64,000 nucleotides of DNA from Charina bottae (Eukaryota; Chordata; Lepidosauria; Squamata; Charinaidae), in NCBI GenBank assembly GCA_023362775.1, contig JALMGJ010000011.1, forward strand, positions 19,704,001 through 19,768,000, in the 5' to 3' direction. Below are positions 1 through 11,385 of this stretch, one piece after another. The position numbers and the translations under genes were made by a program. Below the pieces are notes generated by a model. It did not search any database. It was not told the DNA's origin and worked only from the letters and a program-made list of their open reading frames with translations. Within the stretch, counting starts at the first letter, position 1. Each line of letters opens with the position of its first letter.

Positions 1-94
<94 letters not shown>

Positions 95-156
95 TCAAAC
101 AACGCGACTTCACTCTCTAAAAGTTCGGATGAATGAATTTGGTGGCCGAGCTGTTG

Positions 157-300
157 GGTATTTATAGGCAGCATCCCCTCGTCCTATTGGCTGAGAGTGG
201 CAATGAACCCATTAACCTTGTTTGAATTTCCCGGCCTCTGCCATGATTGGTCAATGGCAGATCAACTCTGATTGGTCTCTTTTCCTCCTGCCGCAGCCAA
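157..300 (-). promoter_or_regulatory. Histone H3 promoter: TATA box and four CCAAT boxes
   Basis: On the minus strand a TATA element (CCTATAAATA) lies near 159-168, about 70 bp before the H3 ATG. CCAAT boxes read as ATTGG on the plus strand at 186-190, about 246-250 and 271-275. A fourth near 296 is in the opposite orientation. Closely spaced NF-Y sites above a TATA box are typical of replication-dependent histone genes. Confidence 0.85.
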
Positions 301-490
301 TCGCTATTCTCTGGTTTAACTGACTCCAAGCTTCCCTCTGTCTCCCCATCGCCCGCGTTCCGCGGATGCTAAGAGGAGATGGCTATTCCGTCCATACAAT
401 ATACTGGAAATACTAAATCCAGAGGATCCTGTACTCTGCCCAGGATTTCATGAAAACGATGAAATTCCAGCCATTGTGAATTTAAACTCC

Positions 491-570
491 GGGAGACAGT
501 GGAGGACAGGAAGGCCTGGTGTGCTATGGTCCATGAGGTCACGAAGAGTCGGACACGACTAAACAACAAA
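491..570 (+). repeat. Bov-B/RTE LINE 3' tail fragment
   Basis: The stretch matches the end of the longer Bov-B copies in this window: a coding remnant ending in the GAAGAGTCGGACACGACT motif followed by AACAACAAA. Only the last ~80 bp are convincing. The preceding 370-490 may belong to the same insertion but is too diverged to assign. Confidence 0.6.
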
Positions 571-799
571 AAATGGAAAGATCTGACGACTGCTCTATGG
601 CTTCCTTATACATTGTGAAATCCTAAGCACAGGTACTCAGTATATCATACAAAGTTTTATTCGAATTTCTTTCTGCTAAGGCTGTAATCTGATGCCATTT
701 TCTTAGAACTTAAAAGTTTCCCCCACATGGACTGCACTCAAAAATATGGGAAGTGGGCCAAACTAGATATTTGCTAATTGCAACACTGTGTCTCTAGCA

Positions 800-1079
800 C
801 AGAGCTTTCCAAACTTTTCATGTTGGTGACACACTTTTTAGACATGCATCATTTTGTGACACACACTTACAGCAGGGCATCATTTCGCGACACACTCTTA
901 CAGCAGGGCACAAATCATGCACTAGGACCTGTGCGGAATCACAGCAGGTTTGGAGGCAGCAAGGCACAAGGCAGGCAATAGGACCTGCATGGAAGCCAGG
1001 AGGCAGCAGCAGCCGCGACACACCCAGACACTGCAGCCGACACACTAACGTGTCCCGACACACAGTTTGGAAAGCTCTG
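800..1079 (+). mobile_element. hAT-like MITE, type 1
   Basis: A 280-bp non-autonomous element with inverted ends CAGAGCTTTCCAAACT / AGTTTGGAAAGCTCTG. It is flanked by a perfect 8-bp duplication CTCTAGCA (792-799 and 1080-1087). The interior has the GACACAC-rich subterminal sequence and the GGCAGGCACTAGGACCTGC unit seen in all type 1 copies. No coding capacity. Confidence 0.85.
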
Positions 1080-1087
1080 CTCTAGCA

Positions 1088-2339
1088 AATCACAAACTGG
1101 GAGACTATACAGTAATATAGTTTCTTTGTAATATAGTAATATAATCTTTGTTCCTCAACAAATGTCAGCAAAAGTTGTATTGCTCCTGAATACGGCTGCT
1201 CCATGCCTGATTTTGGCCCAGACTTGGAAATAAGGGATATTTGCTCCATCTGTAGTTTAAAACTTTCCAAACACAAATTACAGAATATTTCCGGTATAAG
1301 CACATGTGCAATTTCCCCAATCTAGTTCCTTCCAGATACTTTGGATTTCAACTTCCATATTTCCCTTCCATCTCCTGTAGATTCAGTGATGGGGGGGGGG
1401 GGTGAAATACCAGAACATCTGGCTCATCTGCAGTGAGCCAGATGGGGGAAAGATGAACAGTTCAACCTCTGCCTTTTTTGCTATGGGGGAGGAAGGATTA
1501 ACAATCTATCTAGCGGATTTAAATATAATTAGCCAAATAGGTCTTAAAGAAGCATGAGGTTATTGCAGTGAGTGTTTTAATAATGCACTCAACAAATTAA
1601 CTACCAAATCCTTGCAACAAAAACACTCATAAACAACCTGATAAAAATAGAATATGTCCATGAGGGGGGGAAAAATCAGCAACACCTGATTTGGGTTACA
1701 CTTTTATTAAAAGTAAATCTGGTCCTGGAGTGAAGCATGAGCCCTACACTAATCAAATTACAGTAACAGAAAAGCTTAAACATTCTCCAGAACTTGTCAA
1801 AGTGGGATAGTAAAAAAAATTACCAAAACTCAGGACCTATACTGTAATTCTCAAAGGAAGAGGATGATTCCATTTCCCTTCTCAGCTCTGGAGCAGAACT
1901 GGTCAGTCTCTTGGTCCACCAACACACATTTTAAAGACTAAGACCTTTTTCCTGATTTCATCAGTGAAGGCAAAAACCAAGCTATTCAATCGACATAAAT
2001 TAACAACAGAAGGAATCCTTTGCAATGCTTATGTTCAGCTTAAGCGACAGTACAGTACTGATTTTTTAACATTTTTCAGATTAGCCCCAATGCATTAGGA
2101 CTGCAATTCTTATTCCAGAGTAATTCCCACTGAATTCAACAGAACTTTTGAATATAGGACTGTGTTATACTAGTTGGAAATATCCTTTTTCAGGATGTTA
2201 CACTCCACACATCGGATATCATGGTGCTTATGTGTTGTTTCTTATGCAAATACACAATTATTTGTTCTTAGAATGAAAATGCTTCACTTCCATAAATTAT
2301 TTTTCCTGTTTCTAATGTTAAGGAGAGCCTGCTTGACAT
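1088..2339. other. Intergenic, no gene seen
   Basis: AT-rich sequence with a poly-G run near 1390-1401 and a small 11-bp hairpin at about 1418-1446. No coding exon, RNA gene or confident repeat could be recognised. Confidence 0.5.
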
Positions 2340-2540
2340 TGTAGTGGCTAAAGCTCCAGGCTACATAGCCAGAGACCATGAGCTCTGCCTTAGGCAGCAG
2401 GGCGACCTGGGGCCGGTCACTTTCTCTCAACCCTATGAAGACAACAGCAAACCATTTCCGAAAACCTTGGTTAAGAAAACTGCAGGGAGTGCTCCAGACA
2501 GCCGCCAGCAATCAAGAGTTGGAAGGGCACACAGGCACGG
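2340..2540 (+). mobile_element. tRNA-derived SINE, family B, diverged
   Basis: Contains the family landmarks in order: GTAGTGGCTAAAG head, GAGCTCTGCCTTAGGC, CGACCTGGGGCCGGTCACT, and AAAACTGCAGGGA near the end. It is an older copy than those at 5391 or 51469 and lacks the L2-like GGAGTATTAGGTATGTTC tail. Confidence 0.65.
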
Positions 2541-2608
2541 CTCTGCAGCTAAGGTTTCAACGGCTTATCAAGTTCTCGTGTTACAAAAGCAACATGCAAT
2601 AGGATCCA

Positions 2609-2647
2609 GCTCTTTCTCTGACAGAATTGGGGGCCCTGAAAAGGGCC
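2609..2647 (-). terminator. Histone mRNA 3' stem-loop and downstream element (H4 copy 1)
   Basis: Minus-strand GGCCCTTTTCAGGGCC at 2632-2647 is a 6-bp stem with a UUUC loop, the SLBP-binding 3' end of replication-dependent histone mRNAs. About 15 nt further on, AGAAAGAGCTGG (2608-2618) fits the U7-binding histone downstream element. It lies 31 bp after the H4 stop. Confidence 0.93.
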
Positions 2648-2677
2648 TTTGGGTTTTATATTCTGTAATTCAGCTTT

Positions 2678-3004
<327 letters not shown>

Positions 3005-3057
3005 CTAACCTGCTCCGCTGTAAGAAAACAAATGCTGTCCAGCACCCGAATCTCTCG

Positions 3058-3175
3058 GTTTATATTGCGTAGTGTCCGACCAGAATGAAAACAGTCGGTG
3101 AGATTTTTTTTTTAACTTAACCGTATTCTTCCTGTGTCCAATGAATGACCAATACGGAATTAAACTATCCAATCA
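3058..3175 (-). promoter_or_regulatory. H4 copy 1 promoter: site II, TATA, CCAAT boxes
   Basis: On the minus strand, TCTGGTCGGACACT (about 3071-3084) resembles the vertebrate H4 site II cell-cycle element and is followed by an ATATAAA TATA box at 3059-3065. Plus-strand CCAAT motifs occur near 3138, 3149 and 3169. Confidence 0.75.
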
Positions 3176-3358
3176 GAATACAGTAAATAATATTCAAACC
3201 TACGCACGATTTTGGCGCCCATTTTTTCCCTTAAAAAAAATTAAATTATATGAAGCATCTAAATTAGCGGCATGAACCATCGCAAGCCTCTCACAAATTA
3301 TCTATTGAACATGTATTGTTATAAAAATTAAAAATGAATAAAGGGGTAACGTTTTTTT

Positions 3359-3381
3359 AATATATATATATATATATATAT
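3359..3381. repeat. (AT)n microsatellite
   Basis: An uninterrupted run of about 10 TA dinucleotides. Confidence 0.9.
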
Positions 3382-5390
3382 TGGGAATAACGTTTTAAAA
3401 CAACTATTGAAATGTTTTGCTGATTGCTTAAGAAAGGTATTCCATTGTGATTTTCCAGTTCTTTTGTGAGGCAATTGGAAGAATGAAAGGAAAGGGTGAA
3501 AGAAAGCAAAGAAGGCAAAAAATACATTGTTGACTTGCATTTAATACTTCATTCTTATAACTAAGTTGCCTTTTTCTGCAATTTAGTAGAGCTTTTTCAG
3601 GAATGTAAACAATTGCCTTTGTGGCCACCTATATGAAGATTATGGGTCAGATCTGGGTCTCCCTGCTGCAAATCCACCATCTTCACCACTACATGATACA
3701 CAGAGTTGATCCATAATTGACATTAAGCTATATTTTATTCAATGATTAGACATGTATACAATTGAATTTAAAAGCTGTCACAAAGTCAGGTCTGTGGAAC
3801 CCTGAGAGACTTGCCACTGATGAACTATTTAGTGGATTACATACAGTAGAAGGCAGCATAGCCGTGGTGCTAGATTAGTCTATTGATTTCATAGCTTTCT
3901 GCTTAAGCTTTACAGTTCTCTCTACAGTTAATTATTTGCAATGGTGGAAGTTTTCTGAAGTTTTTAAACTGAACTGAACTGAACTGAAGCAGCTTTTCTA
4001 CTTATTTTTGAGCCCTGCATTTCTAGGTTCAACCCATCTCCTTGTTGCCTAGAAACTCAGGCACCCCAAGTTTGGAATGGAGCTGATAAAAACTTGGTCC
4101 CTGAATTTGGGAGAGAGACTAACTTTGCAAAGTGGCTTCTTGCCTACCTGAAAACATGAATCACACAGCAATTCATGCAAAAGCATTTATTAAGAGGGGG
4201 GGTCAAGTCCTTTTATAGGGTACAGAGACAAATGATACATACATTTGGTATATGTGATACATCATAAAGCAAGTAATAAAACAATAAAAGACATTGATCA
4301 CATGTGAGAATTGAACAATAGAAAACATTGATTCTACATAACATCCCACAAGTGGCAAATTTATGGGTTATGTCACTCCCTTTCCCAGCTGGGTTTGTAT
4401 CATCTTAAAACTTGCAAATGTATTGAAGGACTTTCAGAATACACTCTCTATTGTTTAGTTGCTGAAAAGGCTAGTTTTTGCACGTAAAAGAAATAAAGGG
4501 TTTTGGGTAAAAGGAAAACATGGTTTCCTGAACTTCAAAAGAAGGCATGGATGCTGTGCTAAATGCTAATATCACCTTTATTAAAAAGCAAATAATGAAG
4601 CCTAAAATTCCAGGTAACATCCTTTGCCACCTCTCATTTTCTGTGCAGACATGATTGCAAGAGAGAGCAAGACAAATAATATTACTGGTAACCCTGTTTG
4701 GCAAGTTTCATCCCACAAACGGGTAGAAAGTCGATATCCATTTTCACAGTATTGGATGAAATGGATCCCTTTTCCTTTAAAAAATCTTCCAGGCTTGACC
4801 CAGGACTGATCTAGAGGTAGCTTATCCGCTTTCCTTCAGATGTTTTGGATTTCATCCTCCATGAGTCCCAACCACAATAAGAGGGCTGTCTGCAGGATGT
4901 GGTCAAAAAAGTCAAGATGGCAATGCACATAAAAAGCAGGCAAGCTTCAATTGCACTGTCTTGACTGCCATCATGACTGTTTTGGCCATACCCAGCAGAC
5001 ACCCCTGCGCTATAGCCGAAGCAAGGGATTGGGGAAGTTTTAATTTAAAGGGCATCAGGTTCCCTATTTCTGTAATAATTGTTTCTTGGGCTCAGCATTC
5101 TTCACCTGTTCAATCATCATCATCACCACCACCACCATCATCATAGGCTTCAAGCTTACTGATTTAAGAACTATGTTTCACATCTATACTAACATAGATG
5201 TAAATTTCATTTGGCTAATAGAAAGGGAAAGATACACTTAAGTCATGGATGCAGTATTCCTGGCAGCAGGATGAATGTGCTTTGCCACTGCCTTCTTCTG
5301 AGACACATTTTCAACTTCCCAGTCTAGCCTAACGTCCCTACAATCCTGGGATTTCCTGGTGATCTCCTATCCAAGTCAGACTGAAAGCTT
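3382..5390. other. Intergenic, no gene seen
   Basis: About 2 kb with no recognisable exon or RNA gene. It holds a short (AACTG)n run near 3966-3987 and a CAT/CAC triplet run near 5116-5142. Nothing else could be identified. Confidence 0.5.
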
Positions 5391-5905
5391 GTTTGGTCTA
5401 GTGCAGAGCTTTCCAAACTGTGTGTCACAACACAAAAGTGTGTCGCCACACACAGTCTGGTGTGTCGCCACACAACCTGGAAGCGCTGATCATCATCAGC
5501 GCTTCCGGGTTTTCCCGCAGCAACACACCAACGGCGGCACGCAAAAAATAAAAGCGGCAGCAGCACTTCCAGGTTTTTGCGCGCTGCCGCAATGGCGGCA
5601 CTTCCAGGTTTTCCCGCGGCGACACACCAACGGCGGTTGGTGTGTCGCCGCGGGAAAACTTTGGAAAGCCCTGGTCTAGTGGTTAAGGCACCAGGCTAGG
5701 ATCCAGGAGACTGAGAGTTCTAGTCCCGCCTGAGGCATGAAAGCCGGCTGGTGACCTTGGGCCAGTCACTCTCTCTCAGCCCAACTCACCTCACAGGGAA
5801 AATTTGTGTGTTGTTTATTGTGGGGAAATAGGAGGAGGAAGGAGTATTAGGTATGTTCGCCACCTTGAGTTATTTATAAAAATAATAAAGGCGGGATAAT
5901 TTTTT
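5391..5905 (+). mobile_element. tRNA-derived SINE, family B, split by a hAT MITE
   Basis: The SINE head (TTTGGTCTAGTG) ends at 5403 and resumes at 5674 with GTCTAGTGGTTAAGG. It continues through GTTCTAGTCCCGCC and the GGAGTATTAGGTATGTTC tail to AAAGGCGGGATAA. The duplicated GTCTAGTG is the target duplication of the inserted MITE, so the SINE is older than the hAT insertion. Confidence 0.85.
5404..5673 (-). mobile_element. hAT-like MITE, type 2
   Basis: A 270-bp element with ends CAGAGCTTTCCAAACT and AACTTTGGAAAGCCCTG and a perfect 8-bp duplication GTCTAGTG (5396-5403, 5674-5681). The interior is rich in GTGTGTCGCC and carries a GCGCTGATCATCATCAGCGC palindrome. Confidence 0.88.
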
Positions 5906-7122
5906 TAAAAAAAAGTCGTAACAAAGACTGGCCCTGCTAAGCTCCTGAGTGTGGAACAGAGCAAAACACACATAATATATATAGACTCTCTTTCCCACTC
6001 CATGTTTTACGTCATCTGGATGCAATTCCTGAAACTTTTTACTGGCATTCCAGGATTCACAAAAAGCATAAATCAGAATCCTATGGGAAGCAGTTCAATC
6101 TTAGTTGCTAAAAGTCGTTTAAAACTTTTTGCACAAAGCAGCCAAGTTTAATTTACCTTATTAAACAAAAATGAGTTATACAAGATTCTGCGGCTGCTAG
6201 GCTAAAATGTGTGTGTATAAATTTGGCTACTGCTGTTAGCCTAGATAGAATATGCAACACATGTGGGTTAATTATGGAAAACAGTTCAGTTAGCATAGTA
6301 TACCAGCTCAGCTAATTATAGTTTATTGGGTAAATCATGGTTAAGCAAATCATGAGTCGACAGGTTAGGTGAATACAGCCTATCTATAAAACCTTTCTTC
6401 CACTTTTAAGACAGCAGGTTTCCCATCAAGCTTAAAGATGGCTTCATAATCAAGAACCCCGGGAAAGAATAGAAGGCACGCCCCTAATTGCATCACCACT
6501 TTGTCCAATCGGTCCAATGAATTTAAACTTCCCAGGCTGCATTTCGATTGGCATAAGTCCCTACGTGTTTTATTTTGATGTGTCCCTAATCATATCCTTC
6601 TACTTTCCCGCTATTAGCATATAAGGTGGCGGGGGGGGGGGGGAACAGGCGAAAATACCGGCTATAAAATGTGAGAGCAATTACTTTTCATGGAAGAAAC
6701 AAGGGGAAACCAGGCTTTTGAAAATAGGGCATGGAATGAGAACTAGCGTAACAGCCCAGAAAAACGGCGCCAAATCGATTGAGCCATTAGTGTTTCTCTT
6801 GAGACTTCGGGTCAGCAGTGTCGATAAACTTTTGTTTTACTTATCACAGAGATTCCTGGAAACGGGTTGATTTTTAAAGGAGCTACCTTATTTTCTTAAA
6901 GTGCTGTGCTACAAGGTATGAATGGACAGAACATTGTTGTAAGAGTTTCCAATTGTGTCAACTTCTTTCAAATAGCTTGTATCAACTATTAGATTACAAT
7001 GTTCCTTCGAAGGAGTTTTCCGACCAACAGGCTTGATTTTTTGCCATCATGGACCAACAAGGATCTTCTCTTACCGTGTTCCTCCGAGTACTTTACATCT
7101 AAATTTACATCCACAAGCGAGC
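5906..7122. other. Spacer between H4 copies, with a promoter-like stretch
   Basis: No coding exon was found. Between about 6506 and 6670 there are two direct CCAAT motifs (near 6512 and 6520), an inverted one near 6547 and a CTATAAAATG element near 6663, with a poly-G run at about 6632-6643. This resembles a plus-strand histone-type promoter, but no histone ORF follows. Confidence 0.4.
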
Positions 7123-7164
7123 ACAGCTCTTTCCACGAATGTGTGGGTGGCCCTGATAAGGGCC
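7123..7164 (-). terminator. Histone mRNA 3' stem-loop and downstream element (H4 copy 2)
   Basis: Minus-strand GGCCCTTATCAGGGCC (7149-7164) has the full 6-bp stem but a UAUC loop instead of the usual UUUC. GGAAAGAGCTGTG (about 7123-7135) is a good U7-type downstream element. It lies 34 bp after the H4 stop. Confidence 0.9.
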
Positions 7165-7198
7165 TTTTAGATTAATAAATACGATGAATTTTACAAAC

Positions 7199-7552
<354 letters not shown>

Positions 7553-7582
7553 CTAAATGAGCGGAGAAATGCAAGAGGAGCA

Positions 7583-7612
7583 TTTATATAGCACTTATTC
7601 CGACCTGAGTGA
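7583..7612 (-). promoter_or_regulatory. H4 copy 2 promoter core
   Basis: Minus-strand TCAGGTCGGAATAAGTGC (about 7591-7608) is a site II-like element directly before TATATAAA (7583-7590). An ATTGG/CCAAT match near 7720 lies further upstream. Confidence 0.75.
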
Positions 7613-7803
7613 GAACTTCAAGAGGGGGCGTACACCGCTTTCGGCCCATCCCTCCTGAAGTATATGAATCGTAGGAGGCGGGCTTTTCCATCAATAAATC
7701 AACCAGGAACTGGAATGTGACCAATCAGGTTTTTTATTTAAAAAGAAATGCGTTACAAAGGCGCAACTTCTCTTTTGAAGCTTACGAAGTACTGTAAATT
7801 CAT

Positions 7804-8040
7804 ATTTTATTTATTTAATTTCTATCCCACCTTTATTATTTTTATAAATAACTCAAGGCGGCGAACATACCTAATACTCCTTCCTCCTATTTTCCCCACA
7901 ACAACCCCCCTGTGAGATGAGTTGGGCTGAGAGTGACTGGCCCAAAGTCACCAGCTGGCTTTCATGCCTAAGGGGGGACTAGAACTCGCAGCCTCCTGGT
8001 TTTAGCCTGGTGCCTTAACACCTAGACCAAACTGGCTCTT
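7804..8040 (-). mobile_element. tRNA-derived SINE, family B
   Basis: A near full-length minus-strand copy. It has the complement of the AAAGGTGGGATAG tail at 7826-7850, the GAACATACCTAATACTCC tail block, and the tRNA-like head (CCTAGACCAAACTGGCTC) at the high end. Confidence 0.85.
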
Positions 8041-8510
8041 GGTATATTTTCTTTACAAAAAATATTTTTGAAATTGAATGTACCTCAGAAAATTCTGAGC
8101 TGTGATTTGGAACAATCGTAACAAAGCCATTTACCAAGGAATATTTTAAAGGCATGCTAGCAGAAACATTTATTTACTTCAGTGTCTAGTATTTCTTTTC
8201 ACTCTCAATACTCGATTCCAACATTTGATTTCGGTGTAACGGACAATGCCTACTTTTTTTTCTTTAAAAAACATCCTCGCAAAAAAGATCCATTCTTTGT
8301 GATATGAAATAATTCCTCAGACATGAATGGTCCTTATAATAGCATGTGGAATGAATGGTGGCATACTTGGATAACTACAATATTGTGTTCTCATGAGTAA
8401 ACGAATCAGCAACACCAACCACTTTCACCTGCCTTCGTTACATTGTAGCGAAATATCGGGGAAAGCAGCATTGCAATTAGATCATCACTGTGCGCAGTCC
8501 CTAAGCTAGC

Positions 8511-8660
8511 CCTGATTGGTTGGAAATGAAGACACCGCCCAATCCCTGTGCAGCCCGGGTTACTTTTTAGTGAATCACGGTTTTCTCAACCAATCAGCAA
8601 TTTCAGAAATTACAAAGGCTGCAATAAATAAGCACCTCTACATTCATTCTAGTAGTCTTC
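8511..8660 (+). promoter_or_regulatory. Orphan histone-type promoter (no ORF follows)
   Basis: Three CCAAT-class motifs (8515-8519 inverted, 8539-8543, 8590-8594 as CCAATCAGC) precede a TATA-like CAATAAATAAG at 8622-8631, the spacing expected of a replication-dependent histone promoter pointing right. The sequence to 9075 contains no histone reading frame. It may be the remnant of a deleted H2A, H2B or H3 gene. The functional status is unknown. Confidence 0.45.
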
Positions 8661-9074
8661 TGGGTTTTCTTCCTCCACTATCGTGAACTATCGAACACAG
8701 AACGCGATTGTCCGCGTTTATAAATCCAGGGGAACGTCAGGGAAGCAGGAGTGGCCGCAAGAATGAAGGAAATCGGTCCCGCTCTGGTTTTGCGGGAGAA
8801 TATGGCGCTACCTAAAATTCACTGTGCAACCTTTACAGTACATGGGGCCGCCCAGGGTTTTTAAACTTACCTACGCTTTGAGAAGCCAGTCGCTAGGGAG
8901 GGTAGCAAGGTAAGAGCCACAAGGAAGCTCCCCCACCCCGAGTTTTGTTTCAGCCCCCACGACTCCTTGTGTAACTTTCAAGCAGGCACTTCTGATGTAC
9001 TTAAGTGTCCCCCCCATTGAAAAGAGGGTTGACTCAAGCCCAGCGAGCGCCTGGAATCAAATAAGGAAGCCAGC

Positions 9075-9113
9075 CCTTTTCAGATGAGAGAGTGGGTGGC
9101 TCTTAAAAGAGCC
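9075..9113 (-). terminator. Histone mRNA 3' stem-loop (H1)
   Basis: Minus-strand GGCTCTTTTAAGAGCC at 9098-9113 is a canonical histone stem-loop, 30 bp after the H1 stop. GAAAAGGGCTGG (about 9071-9082) is a plausible U7 target. Confidence 0.9.
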
Positions 9114-9143
9114 TTTGGGATCGAAAGAGTCGCAGAAACTGCT

Positions 9144-9803
9144 TCACTTCTTCTTGGCCGCCGCCTTCTTGGGCTTGCCCACCTTCGCCTTGGGCGTCTT
9201 CGGCTTGGCGGCCTTTGCCTTCGCCTTTACCTTGACCGCCTTCGCCTTGGCGGGGCTCTTGACGGGCTTCTTGGGCTTGGCCGCCTTGGCCTTCTTGGGG
9301 CTCTTCGCCGCCTTCTTGGCCCCCGCGGCCGGCTTCTTGACCGCCTTCTTGGGGCTCTTCTTGGCGGCCGGCTTCCTGGGCTTCTTGGCGGCGCTGGCCG
9401 GCTTCTTGGCGGCGGGCTTCTTGCTCCGGACGGCCGGCTTCTTCTTGGCCGGCTTGTCCTTGCCCTCCTGCTGCTTCTTGTTGAGCTTGAAGGAGCCCGA
9501 GGCGCCCGTGCCCTTGGTCTGCACCAGCGTGCCTTTGCCCACCAGGCTCTTCAGCCCCAGCTTGATGCGGCTGTTGTTCTTCTCCACGTCGTAGCCGGCC
9601 GCCGCCAGCGCCTTCTTCAGCGCGGCCAGGGACACGCCGTTGCGCTCCTTCGAGGCGGCCACCGCCTTGGTCAGCAGCTCGGTGACGCTGGGCCCCGAAG
9701 CCTTGCGCGGCTTGGCGGCGCCCGCGGGCTTCTTGGCTTTCTTGGCCGGCGCCTTGGCTGCCGGCGCAGCGGCCGCGGGGGCTTCGGGCGCCGTCTCGGA
9801 CAT
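9144..9803 (-). CDS. Histone H1 (linker histone)
   Basis: Encodes a 219-residue linker histone that binds nucleosomal entry/exit DNA. The N-tail (1-37) is Ala/Lys/Pro-rich and begins MSETAPEAP. The winged-helix globular domain spans about residues 38-112 ([12 protein letters not shown]... to SGSFKLNK). The C-tail is Lys/Ala/Pro-rich with several S-P-K-K or S-P-A-K CDK-type motifs. Length fits somatic H1 (about 210-225). The gene is intronless, with a stem-loop after the stop and a TATA, CCAAT and H1 box upstream. The coding sequence is far richer in GC and CpG than the three H4 genes beside it. The long ORFs on the opposite strand only mirror the biased codons. Confidence 0.97.
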   Translation of the reverse strand: MSETAPEAPAAAAPAAKAPAKKAKKPAGAAKPRKASGPSVTELLTKAVAASKERNGVSLAALKKALAAAGYDVEKNNSRIKLGLKSLVGKGTLVQTKGTGASGSFKLNKKQQEGKDKPAKKKPAVRSKKPAAKKPASAAKKPRKPAAKKSPKKAVKKPAAGAKKAAKSPKKAKAAKPKKPVKSPAKAKAVKVKAKAKAAKPKTPKAKVGKPKKAAAKKK

Positions 9804-9817
9804 GCTCTCGTTCGCGC

Positions 9818-9864
9818 CTTCCTTCCTTCCTTCCTTCCTTTTCTTTCTTTCTCTTTCTTTCTTT
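9818..9864. repeat. (CTTC/CTTT)n tract in the H1 5' leader
   Basis: A pyrimidine repeat on the plus strand, hence a GAAA/GGAA repeat in the H1 mRNA leader. It starts about 15 bp upstream of the H1 ATG. Confidence 0.85.
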
Positions 9865-9971
9865 CGCTGGCCGACGGACGGACGGGAGGGCGCTCTCGGG
9901 GCAGCGGGTCGCTCGCGCAGAGTTGCTCAGAGCCGAAAAGTAAAGTCTGAAGTGAGGCAAAGGAGCTGCCT

Positions 9972-10070
9972 GCTATTTATAGGGGCGGAGCTGCGTCCTG
10001 ATTGGTGCGTTCGCGGACGCCGCTCTCCGCCAGCCAGAAATGGCTCCTGTGCCTGCAACTTTGTGTTTCT
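9972..10070 (-). promoter_or_regulatory. H1 promoter: TATA, CCAAT and H1 box
   Basis: On the minus strand CCTATAAATAG lies at 9973-9983, a CCAAT box at 10001-10005, and AAACACAAA at about 10060-10068. The last matches the H1-specific AAACACA box, placed about 90 bp above the TATA box as in vertebrate H1 genes. Confidence 0.88.
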
Positions 10071-10289
10071 TGGGTGCCACAAAAGCTCCCCCAAATCCGC
10101 GTCGGGGCTGCGGAGCGCGCCCGGTCCCGGGGCAGACGGGGCAGGGGGACCTGGCCTTTCCGTTCGTGGCGGCGCCCGGCGGGGGCGAGGCGGCGGGCAG
10201 GAGAAAATCGGGCCGAAGCGGAGCGGCTTCCAGCTCCACGCATCTTCGACTTGGAAATGTTTGGCGTTTTCGTGTAAATTAAACCCTTC

Positions 10290-11260
10290 TCTTTAGAGTG
10301 CGGGGCTGGAGAAGGGGGCCAGGCCACTCTGGGGGGGCCCTGGGGCGGCGTGGGGGGAAAAGCAACTGTCCCCGAACGGGGGTTTTGCCATAAAAGCCGC
10401 TTGAATTATCCCAAGTAACACATTCATTCATTAACTTTGGACTCGGAGTGACGGTACTTGGCTGGTAAAACTCTTCGAATTCAGGACTTAAACTCTTATT
10501 ATTTCAATAAAAAAGTATTGTTGCCTTCATTCTTTGTCAGTGATTACCACCCTTAATATCTAGTTCCTCAAGCCAGCCACAGAATTTTAGTTGTCTCTCA
10601 GACGCTATCTCCATTGTAATGATGGTGTATCTAACCAGGGGTGGCCCATTACAGGCTGCAAAGGTTTAAGGTTTTAAATATCTCCTTTGCTACATTTCTT
10701 ATTCTCCATGCTGCTGTTTAATTAAAAAATCCTAACTTTACATCCCAAAATTGGCAGGGTAAATAAATATATGAAGAATAGTTTGTGGATGGCTCCTGGA
10801 TAAATGTAGAGATTCATACAAAATTCCAACGGAATAAAATGGTGAAAACTACCATGCTGATTAATAAACTCTCCATCTATGTATTTTGTTCAAAGTACTT
10901 GACTATCCCTTTTCAGAAATTGAGTACAGGAGCAATGGCAATTGTAGAATTGCAAGGGATCATTTAAGCCATGAGTTGAACTCCCTGCTCAGTGAAGGAA
11001 TCCAAATGAAAATATCCGAGGGAGAGTTTCCAAGAGTCCAGGAAGGACACATCCAGTCAAGGGGACTCCCCCACCCCCACCATTCCCCTGCTCTTCTTGT
11101 TAGGAAGTTTTTCCTCACATTCTGTTGACTGCTGTCTTTCAGTACTAAAACCATTTCTCTTTGTTCCACCCTCTGGAATCATGAAGAACAGCTTTTTTAA
11201 TTTTTTTTATTTAAAAAAAAAAGAACAGCTTCTGACAACCTTACATGTGACTCTGTAGGT
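10290..11260. other. Intergenic, no gene seen
   Basis: The CpG-rich flank of H1 fades out by about 10400. The rest is AT-rich with no recognisable exon or repeat family. Confidence 0.5.
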
Positions 11261-11385
11261 CAGTGTTCCTCAACCTTGTCCACTTGAAGATGTGTGGACT
11301 TCAACTCCCAGAATTCAATGCTGGCTGGGGAATTCTGGGAGTTGAAGTCCACACATCTTCAAGTGGACAAGGTTGAGAAACGCTG
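11261..11385. mobile_element. Palindromic hAT-like MITE (CAGTGTTYCTCAACCTTG family)
   Basis: A 125-bp near-perfect palindrome: the left arm through CTTCAACTCCCAGAATTC is repeated inverted on the right. It is flanked by CTGTAGGT / CTGTAGGC (7 of 8 match). A second copy is at 53885. Confidence 0.82.

Noticed and set aside
1418..1446. Small hairpin CATCTGGCTCA...TGAGCCAGATG
   Set aside because: Only 11-bp arms, no context suggesting an RNA gene or terminator.
3966..3987. (AACTG)n run resembling a ruminant Bov-B tail
   Set aside because: No adjacent LINE sequence; more likely a short microsatellite.
9084..9960. Long open frames of 159-288 codons opposite or out of frame with histone H1
   Set aside because: They mirror the Lys/Ala/Pro-rich, GC-biased H1 codons and have no promoter or histone-independent homology.
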